DNA of 33,928 bases. Origin: F1-60-MAGs163 sp046091165 (lineage in GTDB: Bacteria > Actinomycetota > Thermoleophilia > Solirubrobacterales > Solirubrobacteraceae). The position numbers and the translations under genes were made by a program. Where the stretch lies: NCBI GenBank assembly GCA_046091165.1, contig JBJTBE010000046.1, forward strand, positions 1 to 33,928, in the 5' to 3' direction. Below, piece after piece: positions 21,816 through 29,186 of this stretch. Each line of letters opens with the position of its first letter. Within the stretch, counting starts at the first letter, position 1. Below the pieces are notes generated by a model that was not told where the DNA came from, ran no database searches, and saw only the letters and a program-made list of their open reading frames with translations.

Positions 21816-22504
21816 GCGATTCGCTGCCGCCGGTCCTCTCCCTCGACGCGCTCGGGACGCTGCTCGAGATGCTCGACCCGTTCGACGCGCTGGTCGACGA
21901 GATGGATGCGCGTGGGGTGCAGGTGAGCCGGGAAGAGGTCACCGGCGCCCTGGTCGAGGAGATGACCCACTACCGCGCCGGCATGCAGGGCGCCCACGAC
22001 GCGGCGACCCTCCACGAGCTGCGGCTCAGCAGTACGCAGGTGCTCTTCGACGGCCTTCCCGAACGCGCCCGGGAGCTCGGCTTCGACGAGGTCGGCGCGG
22101 CGCTCTTTGCCTCGGTGCGCTTCCGGCCCTTCCCGGAGGTGCCGGAGACCCTCGCTGCGCTGAAGGAGCGCGGCGTGCGGACGGTGGTGGTCAGCAACTG
22201 GGACATCTCACTCCACGAGCAGCTCTCCGACACCGGCCTGGACCGGCTCGTCGACGCGGCGCTCTGCTCCGCGGAGGCCGGTGCCTCCAAGCCCGACCCG
22301 CAGCTGCTGCTCAAGGGGCTGGAGATGGTCGGCGCCGACCCGGGTGAGGCCTGGCACGTGGGCGATGACCCGGTAAACGACGCCGGCGCGGCGCTGGCGG
22401 CCGGCGTCGGCGCGGTGATCGTCGATCGCGGCCACGGATTCGAGGTTCCCGGTGGGGTGCAGGTGATCGATTCGCTGGCCGCCCTGGTGGGCGACGGGCG
22501 CTAA
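21803..22504 (+). CDS. HAD-superfamily hydrolase (haloacid dehalogenase/HDHD3-like)
   Basis: This 233-aa cytoplasmic HAD enzyme has motif I LSLDALGTLLE with nucleophile Asp15, a helical cap (about 30-95), motif II VVVSNWD, the lysine of motif III in GASKPDPQLL, and motif IV GDDPVNDAGAALAAGV. At the position two after the nucleophile it has Leu rather than the Asp of classic phosphatases. Dehalogenase-type and some HDHD3-like members show the same change, so phosphatase activity should not be assumed. It begins inside the end of the mannosyltransferase gene and ends with a TAA that is part of the next promoter. Confidence 0.88.
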   Translation: MAGLSDSLPPVLSLDALGTLLEMLDPFDALVDEMDARGVQVSREEVTGALVEEMTHYRAGMQGAHDAATLHELRLSSTQVLFDGLPERARELGFDEVGAALFASVRFRPFPEVPETLAALKERGVRTVVVSNWDISLHEQLSDTGLDRLVDAALCSAEAGASKPDPQLLLKGLEMVGADPGEAWHVGDDPVNDAGAALAAGVGAVIVDRGHGFEVPGGVQVIDSLAALVGDGR

Positions 22505-22507
22505 CGT
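22502..22507 (+). promoter_or_regulatory. -10-like TAACGT before the CPBP gene, on the HAD stop codon
   Basis: TAACGT starts with the HAD stop TAA and ends 8 bases before ATG 22516. No Shine-Dalgarno lies in between, so a leaderless transcript is likely. Confidence 0.45.
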
Positions 22508-22515
22508 CAGCGCCG

Positions 22516-23403
22516 ATGTCGACCGTTCCGCCCGCCTCGCACCCGGCGCGCGCCCACCCGGCACCGCCGCTGGTGCCCGAGCTGCCCGAGGGCGTGGAGC
22601 CCACGCCGGTCGGCCCGGGCTGGAAGGCGTGGATGGCCGTGGCGGCGCTGGTCGCCGGCTTTGCCGCGGCGATCGTGGCGGCGATAGTCCTCGGCCTCTT
22701 CGCCGGGATCTTCGGCAGCTCCCTCACCGACCCCCCGCCCTCGGTGAACATCCTCTCCACCGTCATCCAGGGCGGGTGCCTCATCCTCGCCGCCTACCTC
22801 TTTGCCCGCTCCACCGGCCACTCCCGGCCCTGGGATTTCGGCCTGCGGTCCACCCGCTTCATGCCCGCGGTGGGCTGGAGCGCGCTGACCTGGCTCTCCT
22901 TCCTCCTTGTAACTGCGGGGTGGACGGCGCTGATCGGCGCCCAGGACGCCCGTGACCGGCTGCCCGAGGAGCTGGGGGTGGACGAGAGCAACGTCGCGCT
23001 GGTGGCGGCGGCGATCCTGGTCTGCGTGATCGCCCCGATCGCCGAGGAGTTCTTCTTCCGTGGCTTCTTCTTCACCGCCCTGCGCTCCTGGAAGGGGATC
23101 TGGCCGGCGGCGATCGTCACCGGGCTGGTCTTCGGGGCGATCCACGGCGGCTCCTCGGATGTGGCCTTTCTGCTCCCGCTCGGCTTCTTCGGCTTCGCGC
23201 TCTGCCTGCTCTACGTGAAGACCGGCTCGCTCTACCCGTGTATCGCGGTCCACTCGCTTAACAACTCGCTCGCCTTCGGCGTGTCCCTGGACTGGGGCTG
23301 GCAGATCGTCCCGGTGGCTCTGGCCTCACTGGCCGCGATCGCCGCCGTTCTGGCCCTCGTGCGGCTGGCCGGTGGCCGGCCTCCCGCGTTGCCGGCCACC
23401 TGA
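22516..23403 (+). CDS. CPBP-family intramembrane metalloprotease (Abi/CAAX-type)
   Basis: This 295-aa protein has about seven or eight membrane segments and the three CPBP motifs: EE-x3-R at 177-182 (AEEFFFRGFFF), F-x3-H at 206-210 (FGAIHG), and H-x3-N at 246-250 (HSLNN). These residues form the glutamyl intramembrane protease site known from Rce1. The N-terminal 35 residues are Pro-rich and cytoplasmic. Members process prenylated or small peptides or act in immunity; no bacteriocin or peptide gene is visible nearby, so the substrate is unknown. Confidence 0.9.
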   Translation: MSTVPPASHPARAHPAPPLVPELPEGVEPTPVGPGWKAWMAVAALVAGFAAAIVAAIVLGLFAGIFGSSLTDPPPSVNILSTVIQGGCLILAAYLFARSTGHSRPWDFGLRSTRFMPAVGWSALTWLSFLLVTAGWTALIGAQDARDRLPEELGVDESNVALVAAAILVCVIAPIAEEFFFRGFFFTALRSWKGIWPAAIVTGLVFGAIHGGSSDVAFLLPLGFFGFALCLLYVKTGSLYPCIAVHSLNNSLAFGVSLDWGWQIVPVALASLAAIAAVLALVRLAGGRPPALPAT

Positions 23404-23425
23404 GGCTTTCCGGCGGCACGGCGGG

Positions 23426-23431
23426 TACGCT
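23426..23431 (+). promoter_or_regulatory. -10-like TACGCT before the L,D-transpeptidase
   Basis: TACGCT ends 6 bases before GTG 23438. The gap between the upstream stop and this start is only 34 bases and has no ribosome site. Confidence 0.4.
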
Positions 23432-23437
23432 TTTGTG

Positions 23438-24400
23438 GTGAAGCGCGCCGTTCCGATCGTCTTCCTGGGCCTGCTGGCGCTGCCGTCGGCGGCGCTCGCC
23501 CAGGGCGAGCCCGCGCCCACGCCTCCTTCACCCCCCGTGACCCCCGAGATCGCGGTCTCGGTCAAGGGCCTCAACCGGGGCCAGGTCCTCGCCGGCACGA
23601 AGTACACCGTCCAGGGGGTCGTTCGCCCCTACGTCGCCGGCCAGAAGGTGACCCTGAGGGTCAGCCGCCACGGCCGCACCGTGACCCGGCGCGAGCTTTC
23701 CGTGAAGGCGGACGGCAGCGTCGGGCGCTTCAGCCTCCAGCTGAAGGCCAGGGGCCACGGAACCACCGCCGCCCAGGCCACACACGATCCGACCGCCGAG
23801 ATGGCGGCAGGGAAGTCGCCCTCCAGGAAGTTCAAGGTGGTGGCCGCCCGGGCGAAGATGGGCTCGCGCGGCCTGGCCGTGCGGGTGCTCCAGCACCGCC
23901 TGGCCGAGAAGGGCTACGTCGTCGGGCGCCGCGGCGTCTACGACTCGCGCACCGCCCGCGCCGTGCTGGCCTTCCGCAAGGTCACCGGGATGCCCCGTAC
24001 CTATGAGGCCTCCACCACCGTCTTCGACAAGCTCGCCCGCGGAGGCGGCACCTTCCGGGTGCGCTATCCCAGCCACGGCCGCCACATCGAGGCCTCGCTC
24101 TCCAAGCAGGTGATGGCGCTGATCAGCGGCGGCAAGGCGGTGCGGATCTACCCGACCAGCACCGGCGCTCCAGCGACCCCGACGATCCGCGGCAGCTTCC
24201 GCGTCTACATGAAGACGCCCGGGACCAACGCCAAGGGGATGATCCACTCCAGCTACTTCATCCGCGGCTACGCGATCCACGGCTTCGTGAGCGTGCCGAT
24301 CTACCCGGCCAGCCACGGCTGCCTGCGGGTACCCCCGGCCGAGGCGCTCTCGATCTACAACTGGGTCCGCATCGGCACCCCGGTCGACGTCTATTACTAG
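23438..24400 (+). CDS. Secreted L,D-transpeptidase with peptidoglycan-binding domain
   Basis: The 320-aa protein starts with a signal peptide (KRAVPIVFLGLLALPSAALAQG, cleavage probably after about residue 21). A beta-rich domain (about 30-135) follows, then a PG_binding_1 domain (SRGLAVRVLQHRLAEKGY ... YDSRTARAVLAFRKVTG) and a YkuD catalytic domain (about 205-320). The active site is IHGF plus SHGCLRVP with nucleophile Cys295. It makes 3-3 peptidoglycan cross-links or attaches proteins to the wall. The frame opens further upstream, but GTG 23438 gives the clean signal peptide; GTG 23435 is equivalent. It complements the class A PBP encoded 4 kb away. Confidence 0.93.
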   Translation: MKRAVPIVFLGLLALPSAALAQGEPAPTPPSPPVTPEIAVSVKGLNRGQVLAGTKYTVQGVVRPYVAGQKVTLRVSRHGRTVTRRELSVKADGSVGRFSLQLKARGHGTTAAQATHDPTAEMAAGKSPSRKFKVVAARAKMGSRGLAVRVLQHRLAEKGYVVGRRGVYDSRTARAVLAFRKVTGMPRTYEASTTVFDKLARGGGTFRVRYPSHGRHIEASLSKQVMALISGGKAVRIYPTSTGAPATPTIRGSFRVYMKTPGTNAKGMIHSSYFIRGYAIHGFVSVPIYPASHGCLRVPPAEALSIYNWVRIGTPVDVYY

Positions 24401-24410
24401 GCAGACAGGC

Positions 24411-24962
24411 GTGGACGCCCGCGAGACCCTCATCGCCGAGCTGCGCGAGCACGCGCTGATCATCGGCGAGGTGACGCTGACCAGCGGGGCCGTCGCCCAG
24501 TACTACGTCGACTCCAAGCGGGCGATCATGCTTCCGGCCGGCTTTGCCGCGCTAGGCGAGCTCGTCGCGGCCAAGGCGGCCGAGCTCGGCGCCACCGCCG
24601 TGGGCGGCATGACCATGGGCGCCGACCCGGTGGCCTGCTCGGCGCTGGCCGGCGGGGCCGCCGCGAAGGCCTTCTTCGTGCGCAAGGAGGCCAAGCAGCA
24701 CGGCCTCTCGAGGCGGATCGAGGGGCCGCTGCTCGAGCCCGGGGAGAGGTGCCTGGTGGTCGAGGACGTGGTGACCACGGGTGGCTCGACGGTGCGGGCG
24801 ATCGAGGCGATCCAGGAGGGCGGCCACGAGGTAGTGGGCGTGGTCAGCGTGCTAGACCGCCTGGCCGGCGGCGGCGAGGCGATCGAGGCGGCCGCCGGGG
24901 CTCCCTACTTTCCGCTCGCCACCATCGACGACGTCTACCCGGACCGGCCCGACCGCGGCTGA
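24411..24962 (+). CDS. pyrE: Orotate phosphoribosyltransferase
   Basis: This 183-aa enzyme makes OMP from orotate and PRPP in pyrimidine synthesis. Features are VTLTSGAVAQYYVDSKRAIM at about 21-40, GGMTMGADPVACS, FFVRKEAKQHG (catalytic loop lysines), and the PRPP motif VVEDVVTTGGSTVRAI at 116-131. The GTG start at 24411 lies 10 bases after the transpeptidase stop. The 183-aa size is typical of the short bacterial type. No other pyr gene is in the window. Confidence 0.94.
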   Translation: MDARETLIAELREHALIIGEVTLTSGAVAQYYVDSKRAIMLPAGFAALGELVAAKAAELGATAVGGMTMGADPVACSALAGGAAAKAFFVRKEAKQHGLSRRIEGPLLEPGERCLVVEDVVTTGGSTVRAIEAIQEGGHEVVGVVSVLDRLAGGGEAIEAAAGAPYFPLATIDDVYPDRPDRG

Positions 24963-24977
24963 GCCCGCGGCCCCTGA

Positions 24978-25051
<74 letters not shown>

Positions 25052-25062
25052 GGGTGCCAGCG

Positions 25063-25068
25063 AGTCTA
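25063..25068 (-). promoter_or_regulatory. -10-like TAGACT before tRNA-Arg
   Basis: TAGACT on the minus strand lies 11 bases before the tRNA 5' end. It is the same hexamer as before purA, which supports it as a true -10 since a tRNA promoter cannot be explained by translation signals. Confidence 0.5.
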
Positions 25069-25089
25069 GGCGCAGGGGCGCCCGACGGG

Positions 25090-25095
25090 TAGGGT
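25090..25095 (+). promoter_or_regulatory. Possible -10 TAGGGT for the peptide-transporter operon
   Basis: TAGGGT lies 14 bases before an in-frame GTG at 25110 and 74 bases before the chosen ATG at 25170. It is the only such hexamer I see in this 118-bp gap on the plus strand and is divergent from the tRNA promoter. Confidence 0.35.
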
Positions 25096-25169
25096 TCCGG
25101 CAGGTCGCGGTGCGGCCGCCGCTTCTGGGAGGGAGCCATCGCCAAGGAGTCGCAAAAGCGCAGTGGGGG

Positions 25170-26312
25170 ATGCCCGTGAGTTCGGGCGTCCCGCAGCTGA
25201 TCGAACCCGGCACCGGGCTCACCGCCGACGACCCGCTCGAGACCGGCGACATCCAGTCGCTGGCCCCGCGCCAGCTCTTCTGGCGGGCCTTCCGGGAGGA
25301 CCGCGTGGCCCTCGCCGGACTCGTCTTCATCGTCCTGCTCCTCCTCGTCGCGATCTTCGCGCCGCTGATCGTCAAGGCCCTTGGCCTGCCGGGCCCCAAC
25401 AAGATCGACAGCACCACGCTCGACTCCTTCGGCACGCCGACCGGCCCGAGCGCCGGCCACCTCTTCGGCGTCGACACGCTCGGCCGTGACCTCTTTGCCC
25501 GCACCCTCTACGGGGCCCGGGTCTCGCTCGGCGTGGCGATCGTCTCCACCGGGATCGCCACCCTGGTCGGGGTCGTCCTGGGCCTGATCTCCGGCTTCTA
25601 CCGAGGTTGGGTGGATTCCGGGATCTCCCGCCTGACCGACATCGTCCTGGCCTTCCCGGTCCTGCTTCTCTCCCTGGGCCTGGCCGCCGCCTGCTCGCTG
25701 GGCGACGGCTGCCAGGTCAGCGCCCCGCTCCAGGTCGCCGGCCTGGTACTCATCGTCAGCGGCGGCGCCGGCGCCCTCTTCGCCCTGGCCCGCGGCCGGC
25801 GCGAGGCGCTCGGCGCGCCGGGAGTGGTGGCCGGCGTGGGCGTGGTCGTGCTGCTGGTGGCCACCGCCTTCAACCTCACCATCGAGCCGGGGGCGCCGGT
25901 GGTGATCTTCGTCATCGCCCTGGTCAGCTGGACCTACATCTCCCGGATCGTGCGGGGGCAGGTGCTCTCGCTGCGCGAGAAGGAGTTCGTCGAGGCTTCC
26001 CGCTCGCTGGGAGCCTCCAACCGGCGCATCGTCTTCTCCGAGATCCTGCCCAACCTGGTGGTCCCGGTGATCGTCTACGCGACGCTGATCCTTCCCACCA
26101 ACATCCTGCTCGAGGCCTCCCTCTCCTTCCTGGGCGCCGGGGTCCAGCCGCCGACCCCCTCGTGGGGGGCGATGATCGCCGAGGCGACCGGTTCGTTCGA
26201 CTCGGCCTGGTGGTACATGCTCTTCCCCGGCCTGGCGCTGCTGCTCACCGTGCTGGCCTTCAACCTCGTCGGGGACGGCCTCTCCGACGCGCTCAACCCG
26301 AGGCAGGACTGA
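25170..26312 (+). CDS. oppC: Peptide ABC transporter permease, DppC/OppC type with an internal insertion
   Basis: This 380-aa membrane subunit has an N-terminal TM, the FGVDTLGRDLFARTLYGARVSLGV stretch, the usual core TMs, the coupling-helix region RGQVLSLREKEFVEASRSLGASNRRIVFSEILPN, and the end GDGLSDALNPR. Normal DppC proteins are about 290-310 aa. The excess is mainly a block of about 70 residues (around bases 25690-25895) with two added hydrophobic segments and a Cys-x5-Cys. Start choice is uncertain: ATG 25170 is used, and GTG 25110 or 25176 are alternatives. It comes first in the operon and is separated from OppB by the binding protein gene. Confidence 0.88.
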   Translation: MPVSSGVPQLIEPGTGLTADDPLETGDIQSLAPRQLFWRAFREDRVALAGLVFIVLLLLVAIFAPLIVKALGLPGPNKIDSTTLDSFGTPTGPSAGHLFGVDTLGRDLFARTLYGARVSLGVAIVSTGIATLVGVVLGLISGFYRGWVDSGISRLTDIVLAFPVLLLSLGLAAACSLGDGCQVSAPLQVAGLVLIVSGGAGALFALARGRREALGAPGVVAGVGVVVLLVATAFNLTIEPGAPVVIFVIALVSWTYISRIVRGQVLSLREKEFVEASRSLGASNRRIVFSEILPNLVVPVIVYATLILPTNILLEASLSFLGAGVQPPTPSWGAMIAEATGSFDSAWWYMLFPGLALLLTVLAFNLVGDGLSDALNPRQD

Positions 26313-26384
26313 CCCGTGGCCTCAAGACACACCTTCAGTGAACAGGCATTCGACTCCCGGCGTGCCGGGCGGAAAGGAAGCAAG

Positions 26385-28157
26385 ATGACCAGGACAAAGT
26401 GGATCGCCGGGGCCCTCGCGGCCGTGGCGGCGACCGCCGCGCTCGGAGCCTGCGGCTCCAATAACGAGGGCGGCAGCTCGAACAAGCCGGGCTTCGTGCC
26501 GGCCAACCAGGACCTCGGCGGCCAGAAGGGCGGTGCCCTCACGGTGGTGGCCAGCGGCGATGTCGACTACCTCGACTGCGGCGCGTCCTACTACCAGTTC
26601 AGCTTCATGGTCTGTTACGCCACGCAGCGCTCGCTCTACTCCTTCCAGCCCGATGACTCGGTCGACCCGAGTCCGGACCTGGCCGACGGCCAGCCCGAGA
26701 TCTCCAGCGACGGCAAGACGGTCACGGTGAAGATCAAGTCGGGGATCAAGTTCAGCCCGCCGGTGGACCGCGAGGTCACCTCGGCCGACGTCAAGTACGC
26801 CGTCGAGCGCGGCTTCAACCCGAACGTGGCCAACGGCTACGCCGGCGCCTACTTCGGCGACCTCTCCGGGGTGGAGGCCTACGAGAAGAAGGAGGCCAAG
26901 GAGATCACCGGCATCACCACGCCGGATGACCAGACGATCGTCTTCAAGCTCGACCGCGGAACCGGCGGCGTGCTCGCCGGCGCCCTGGCGCTGCCGCTCA
27001 GCGCCCCGGTCCCGGAGGAGTACGCGAAGAAGTTCGACGCCAAGAACCCCTCCACCTACGGCACCAACCAGGTGGCCACCGGCCCGTACATGGTCAAGAA
27101 CGACTCGAGCGGGAAGGTGACCGGTTACCAGCCGGGCAAGAAGATCGAGATCGTCCGCAACCCGAACTGGGATTCGGCCAACGATTACCGCAAGGCCTAC
27201 CTGGACTCGGTCACCATCGAGGAGGGAAACAACGACACGACGGTCGCCTCCCGCCAGGTCCTCCAGGGGACCAGCCAGGTGAGCGGCGACTTCGGGCCGC
27301 CGCCGCCGGTGCTCAAGGGCCTGATCAAGGGCGCCCAGGCCGACCAGCTGGCCCTGACCCCGTCGGGCGGCGTGCGCTACGTGTCGCTGAACACGCAGAC
27401 CAAGCCGTTCGACAACATCAACCTGCGCAAGGCGGTCATCGCCGGGGCCGACCGTGAGGCGATGCGCCTCACGCGCGGCGGTGCGGTGCTCGGGCCGATC
27501 GCCAACCACTTCATCCCGCCGGGAGTCGGCGGGTTCGAGGAGGCCGGCGGGCTGAAGGGGACCGGGGTGGACTTCCTGGCCAACCCCAACGGCGACCCGC
27601 AGCTGGCCGCTTCGTACATGAAGAAGGCGGGCTATCCGAGCGGGAAGTACACCGGCAATGAGGAGGTCCTCATCGTCGGTACCTCGGGTGGCCAGGCCCA
27701 GAAGCTCTCCGAGCTGGTCAAGACCCAGCTCGAGAAGCTCGGCTTCAACACGAAGCTGCGCCTGGTCACGCAGGACACCATGTACACGGAGTTCTGCAAC
27801 AAGCCCAAGGCCAAGGTGACGGTCTGCCCGAACGTGGGATGGCTGAAGGACTTCAGCGACCCGCAGACCATCCTCGACCCGACGTTCAACGGCGCCAACA
27901 TCGTGCCCGAGAACAACTCGAACTGGCCCCTGCTCGACGTGGACTCCATCAACAGCGCGATGGACAAGGCGGGGACCATCGTCGACAGCGACCAGCGCAA
28001 CAACGCGTGGGCCGCGATCGACAAGCAGGTGACCGCCCAGGCGCCGGCGATCCCGTGGATCTGGGACGACAACCCCAACATCCGCAGCGCCAACGTCCAG
28101 GGCGTGGTCAACAAGTTCAACGGGAACTGGGATCTCTCGTTCACGTCGATCAAGTAG
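26385..28157 (+). CDS. oppA: Peptide-binding lipoprotein of the ABC transporter (SBP family 5)
   Basis: This 590-aa extracellular binding protein has a lipoprotein signal with lipobox LGAC (lipidated Cys23), then a Gly/Ser/Asn-rich linker. The family 5 fold shows SFMVCYATQRSLYSF, a DGKTVTVKIKSGIKFSPPVDREVTSADVKYAVER segment, TGPYMVK, and the NLRKAVIAGADREAMRL region. It delivers peptides or similar solutes to OppBC. Two extra cysteine pairs (Cys65/Cys77, and CNKPKAKVTVC late in the protein) may form disulfides. ATG 26385 has an AAGGAAG site 5 bases upstream. It ends 66 bases before oppB, a gap filled by a strong hairpin. Confidence 0.93.
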   Translation: MTRTKWIAGALAAVAATAALGACGSNNEGGSSNKPGFVPANQDLGGQKGGALTVVASGDVDYLDCGASYYQFSFMVCYATQRSLYSFQPDDSVDPSPDLADGQPEISSDGKTVTVKIKSGIKFSPPVDREVTSADVKYAVERGFNPNVANGYAGAYFGDLSGVEAYEKKEAKEITGITTPDDQTIVFKLDRGTGGVLAGALALPLSAPVPEEYAKKFDAKNPSTYGTNQVATGPYMVKNDSSGKVTGYQPGKKIEIVRNPNWDSANDYRKAYLDSVTIEEGNNDTTVASRQVLQGTSQVSGDFGPPPPVLKGLIKGAQADQLALTPSGGVRYVSLNTQTKPFDNINLRKAVIAGADREAMRLTRGGAVLGPIANHFIPPGVGGFEEAGGLKGTGVDFLANPNGDPQLAASYMKKAGYPSGKYTGNEEVLIVGTSGGQAQKLSELVKTQLEKLGFNTKLRLVTQDTMYTEFCNKPKAKVTVCPNVGWLKDFSDPQTILDPTFNGANIVPENNSNWPLLDVDSINSAMDKAGTIVDSDQRNNAWAAIDKQVTAQAPAIPWIWDDNPNIRSANVQGVVNKFNGNWDLSFTSIK

Positions 28158-28179
28158 GCCACCCCGGCTAGCCGCAGAC

Positions 28180-28210
28180 CCCGCTCCCCGGCCGCGCGCC
28201 GGGGAGCGGG
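28180..28210 (+). terminator. 13-bp GC hairpin between oppA and oppB
   Basis: A perfect 13-bp stem (28180-28192 with 28198-28210) and 5-base loop. There is no U-tract and oppB begins 13 bases later, so full termination is unlikely. It probably limits read-through or protects the oppA mRNA, raising binding-protein levels over membrane subunits. Confidence 0.6.
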
Positions 28211-28223
28211 CGCCGGCGCGCCC

Positions 28224-29186
28224 ATGACCCGCTACATAATCCGCCGCCTCATCTGGGTGGTGTTCCTGCTGTTCGCGGTCAGCCTGATCACCTTCGTGAT
28301 CTTCTACCTGCTGCCCACCGCCGACCCCGCCGTCCTGCGCGCCGGGCGCCAGGGCACCCCGGAGATGATCGCCGCGATCCGTGAGCGGTACGGCTTCAAC
28401 GACCCCTGGTACGTGCAGTACGGCCTCTACATGAAGAACCTGGTGCTGCACTTCGACTTCGGCTTCAGCTACCAGAACGGCACCCCTGTGCGGCAGCTGA
28501 TCTTCAGCCGCCTGCCGGCGACGATCTCGCTGGCCTTCGGCGCCGCGGTGCTGGCCCTCCTCACCGGCCTGGTGGTCGGGACGATCTCCGCCGTCCGGCC
28601 GCGCACCGTCCTGGACCGCACCACCACGGGGCTCTCCCTGGTGGGGATCTCCGCCCCGGTCTACTGGCTGGGCCTGGTGGCCCTCTACCTCTTTGCCAGC
28701 GACATCGGGCTCTTCCCCCTCCTGCCCGGCTCGGGCTCCTACGAGCCGCTGACCCAGAACCCCGGCGCCTGGTTTACCTCCCTGCTGATGCCCTGGGCGG
28801 TGCTGGCGATCAGCTTTGCCGCCTTCTACTCGCGGCTGCTGCGCGGCAACCTGCGCGAGGTCCTCGGCGAGGACTACATGCGCACCGCCAAGGCCAAGGG
28901 GCTGCCCGAGCGCACGATCGTCCTCAAGCACGGCCTGCGCGCGGCGATCACGCCGATCATCACCGTCTTCGGGCTCGACCTGGGGATCCTGCTCGGCGGC
29001 GCGATCCTCACCGAGACGGTCTTCAACATCCCGGGTATCGGGCGCCTCTCCTACGAGGCGATCGTCCGCAGCGACCTCCCGGTGATCCAGGGCACGGTGC
29101 TGCTCGGCGCCTTCTTCATCGTCATCGCCAACCTGATCGTCGACATCGTCTACGCCTTCCTGGACCCGAGGGTGAGGTACGAGTGA
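28224..29186 (+). CDS. oppB: Peptide ABC transporter permease, DppB/OppB type
   Basis: This 320-aa membrane subunit begins MTRYIIRRLIWVVFLLFAVSLITFVIFYLLP, the standard DppB first helix. It shows the PATISLAFGAAVLALLTGLVVG core, the coupling region REVLGEDYMRTAKAKGLPERTIVLKHGLRAAITPIIT, and TETVFNIPGIGRLSYEAIVRSDLPVIQG. Length is typical. The stop overlaps oppD by 4 bases (GTGA). It pairs with OppC to form the channel. Confidence 0.94.
   Translation: MTRYIIRRLIWVVFLLFAVSLITFVIFYLLPTADPAVLRAGRQGTPEMIAAIRERYGFNDPWYVQYGLYMKNLVLHFDFGFSYQNGTPVRQLIFSRLPATISLAFGAAVLALLTGLVVGTISAVRPRTVLDRTTTGLSLVGISAPVYWLGLVALYLFASDIGLFPLLPGSGSYEPLTQNPGAWFTSLLMPWAVLAISFAAFYSRLLRGNLREVLGEDYMRTAKAKGLPERTIVLKHGLRAAITPIITVFGLDLGILLGGAILTETVFNIPGIGRLSYEAIVRSDLPVIQGTVLLGAFFIVIANLIVDIVYAFLDPRVRYE

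Noticed and set aside
26322..28931. A long minus-strand open frame opposite oppA and oppB
   Set aside because: Antisense to clear transporter genes and without recognisable motifs; a composition effect.
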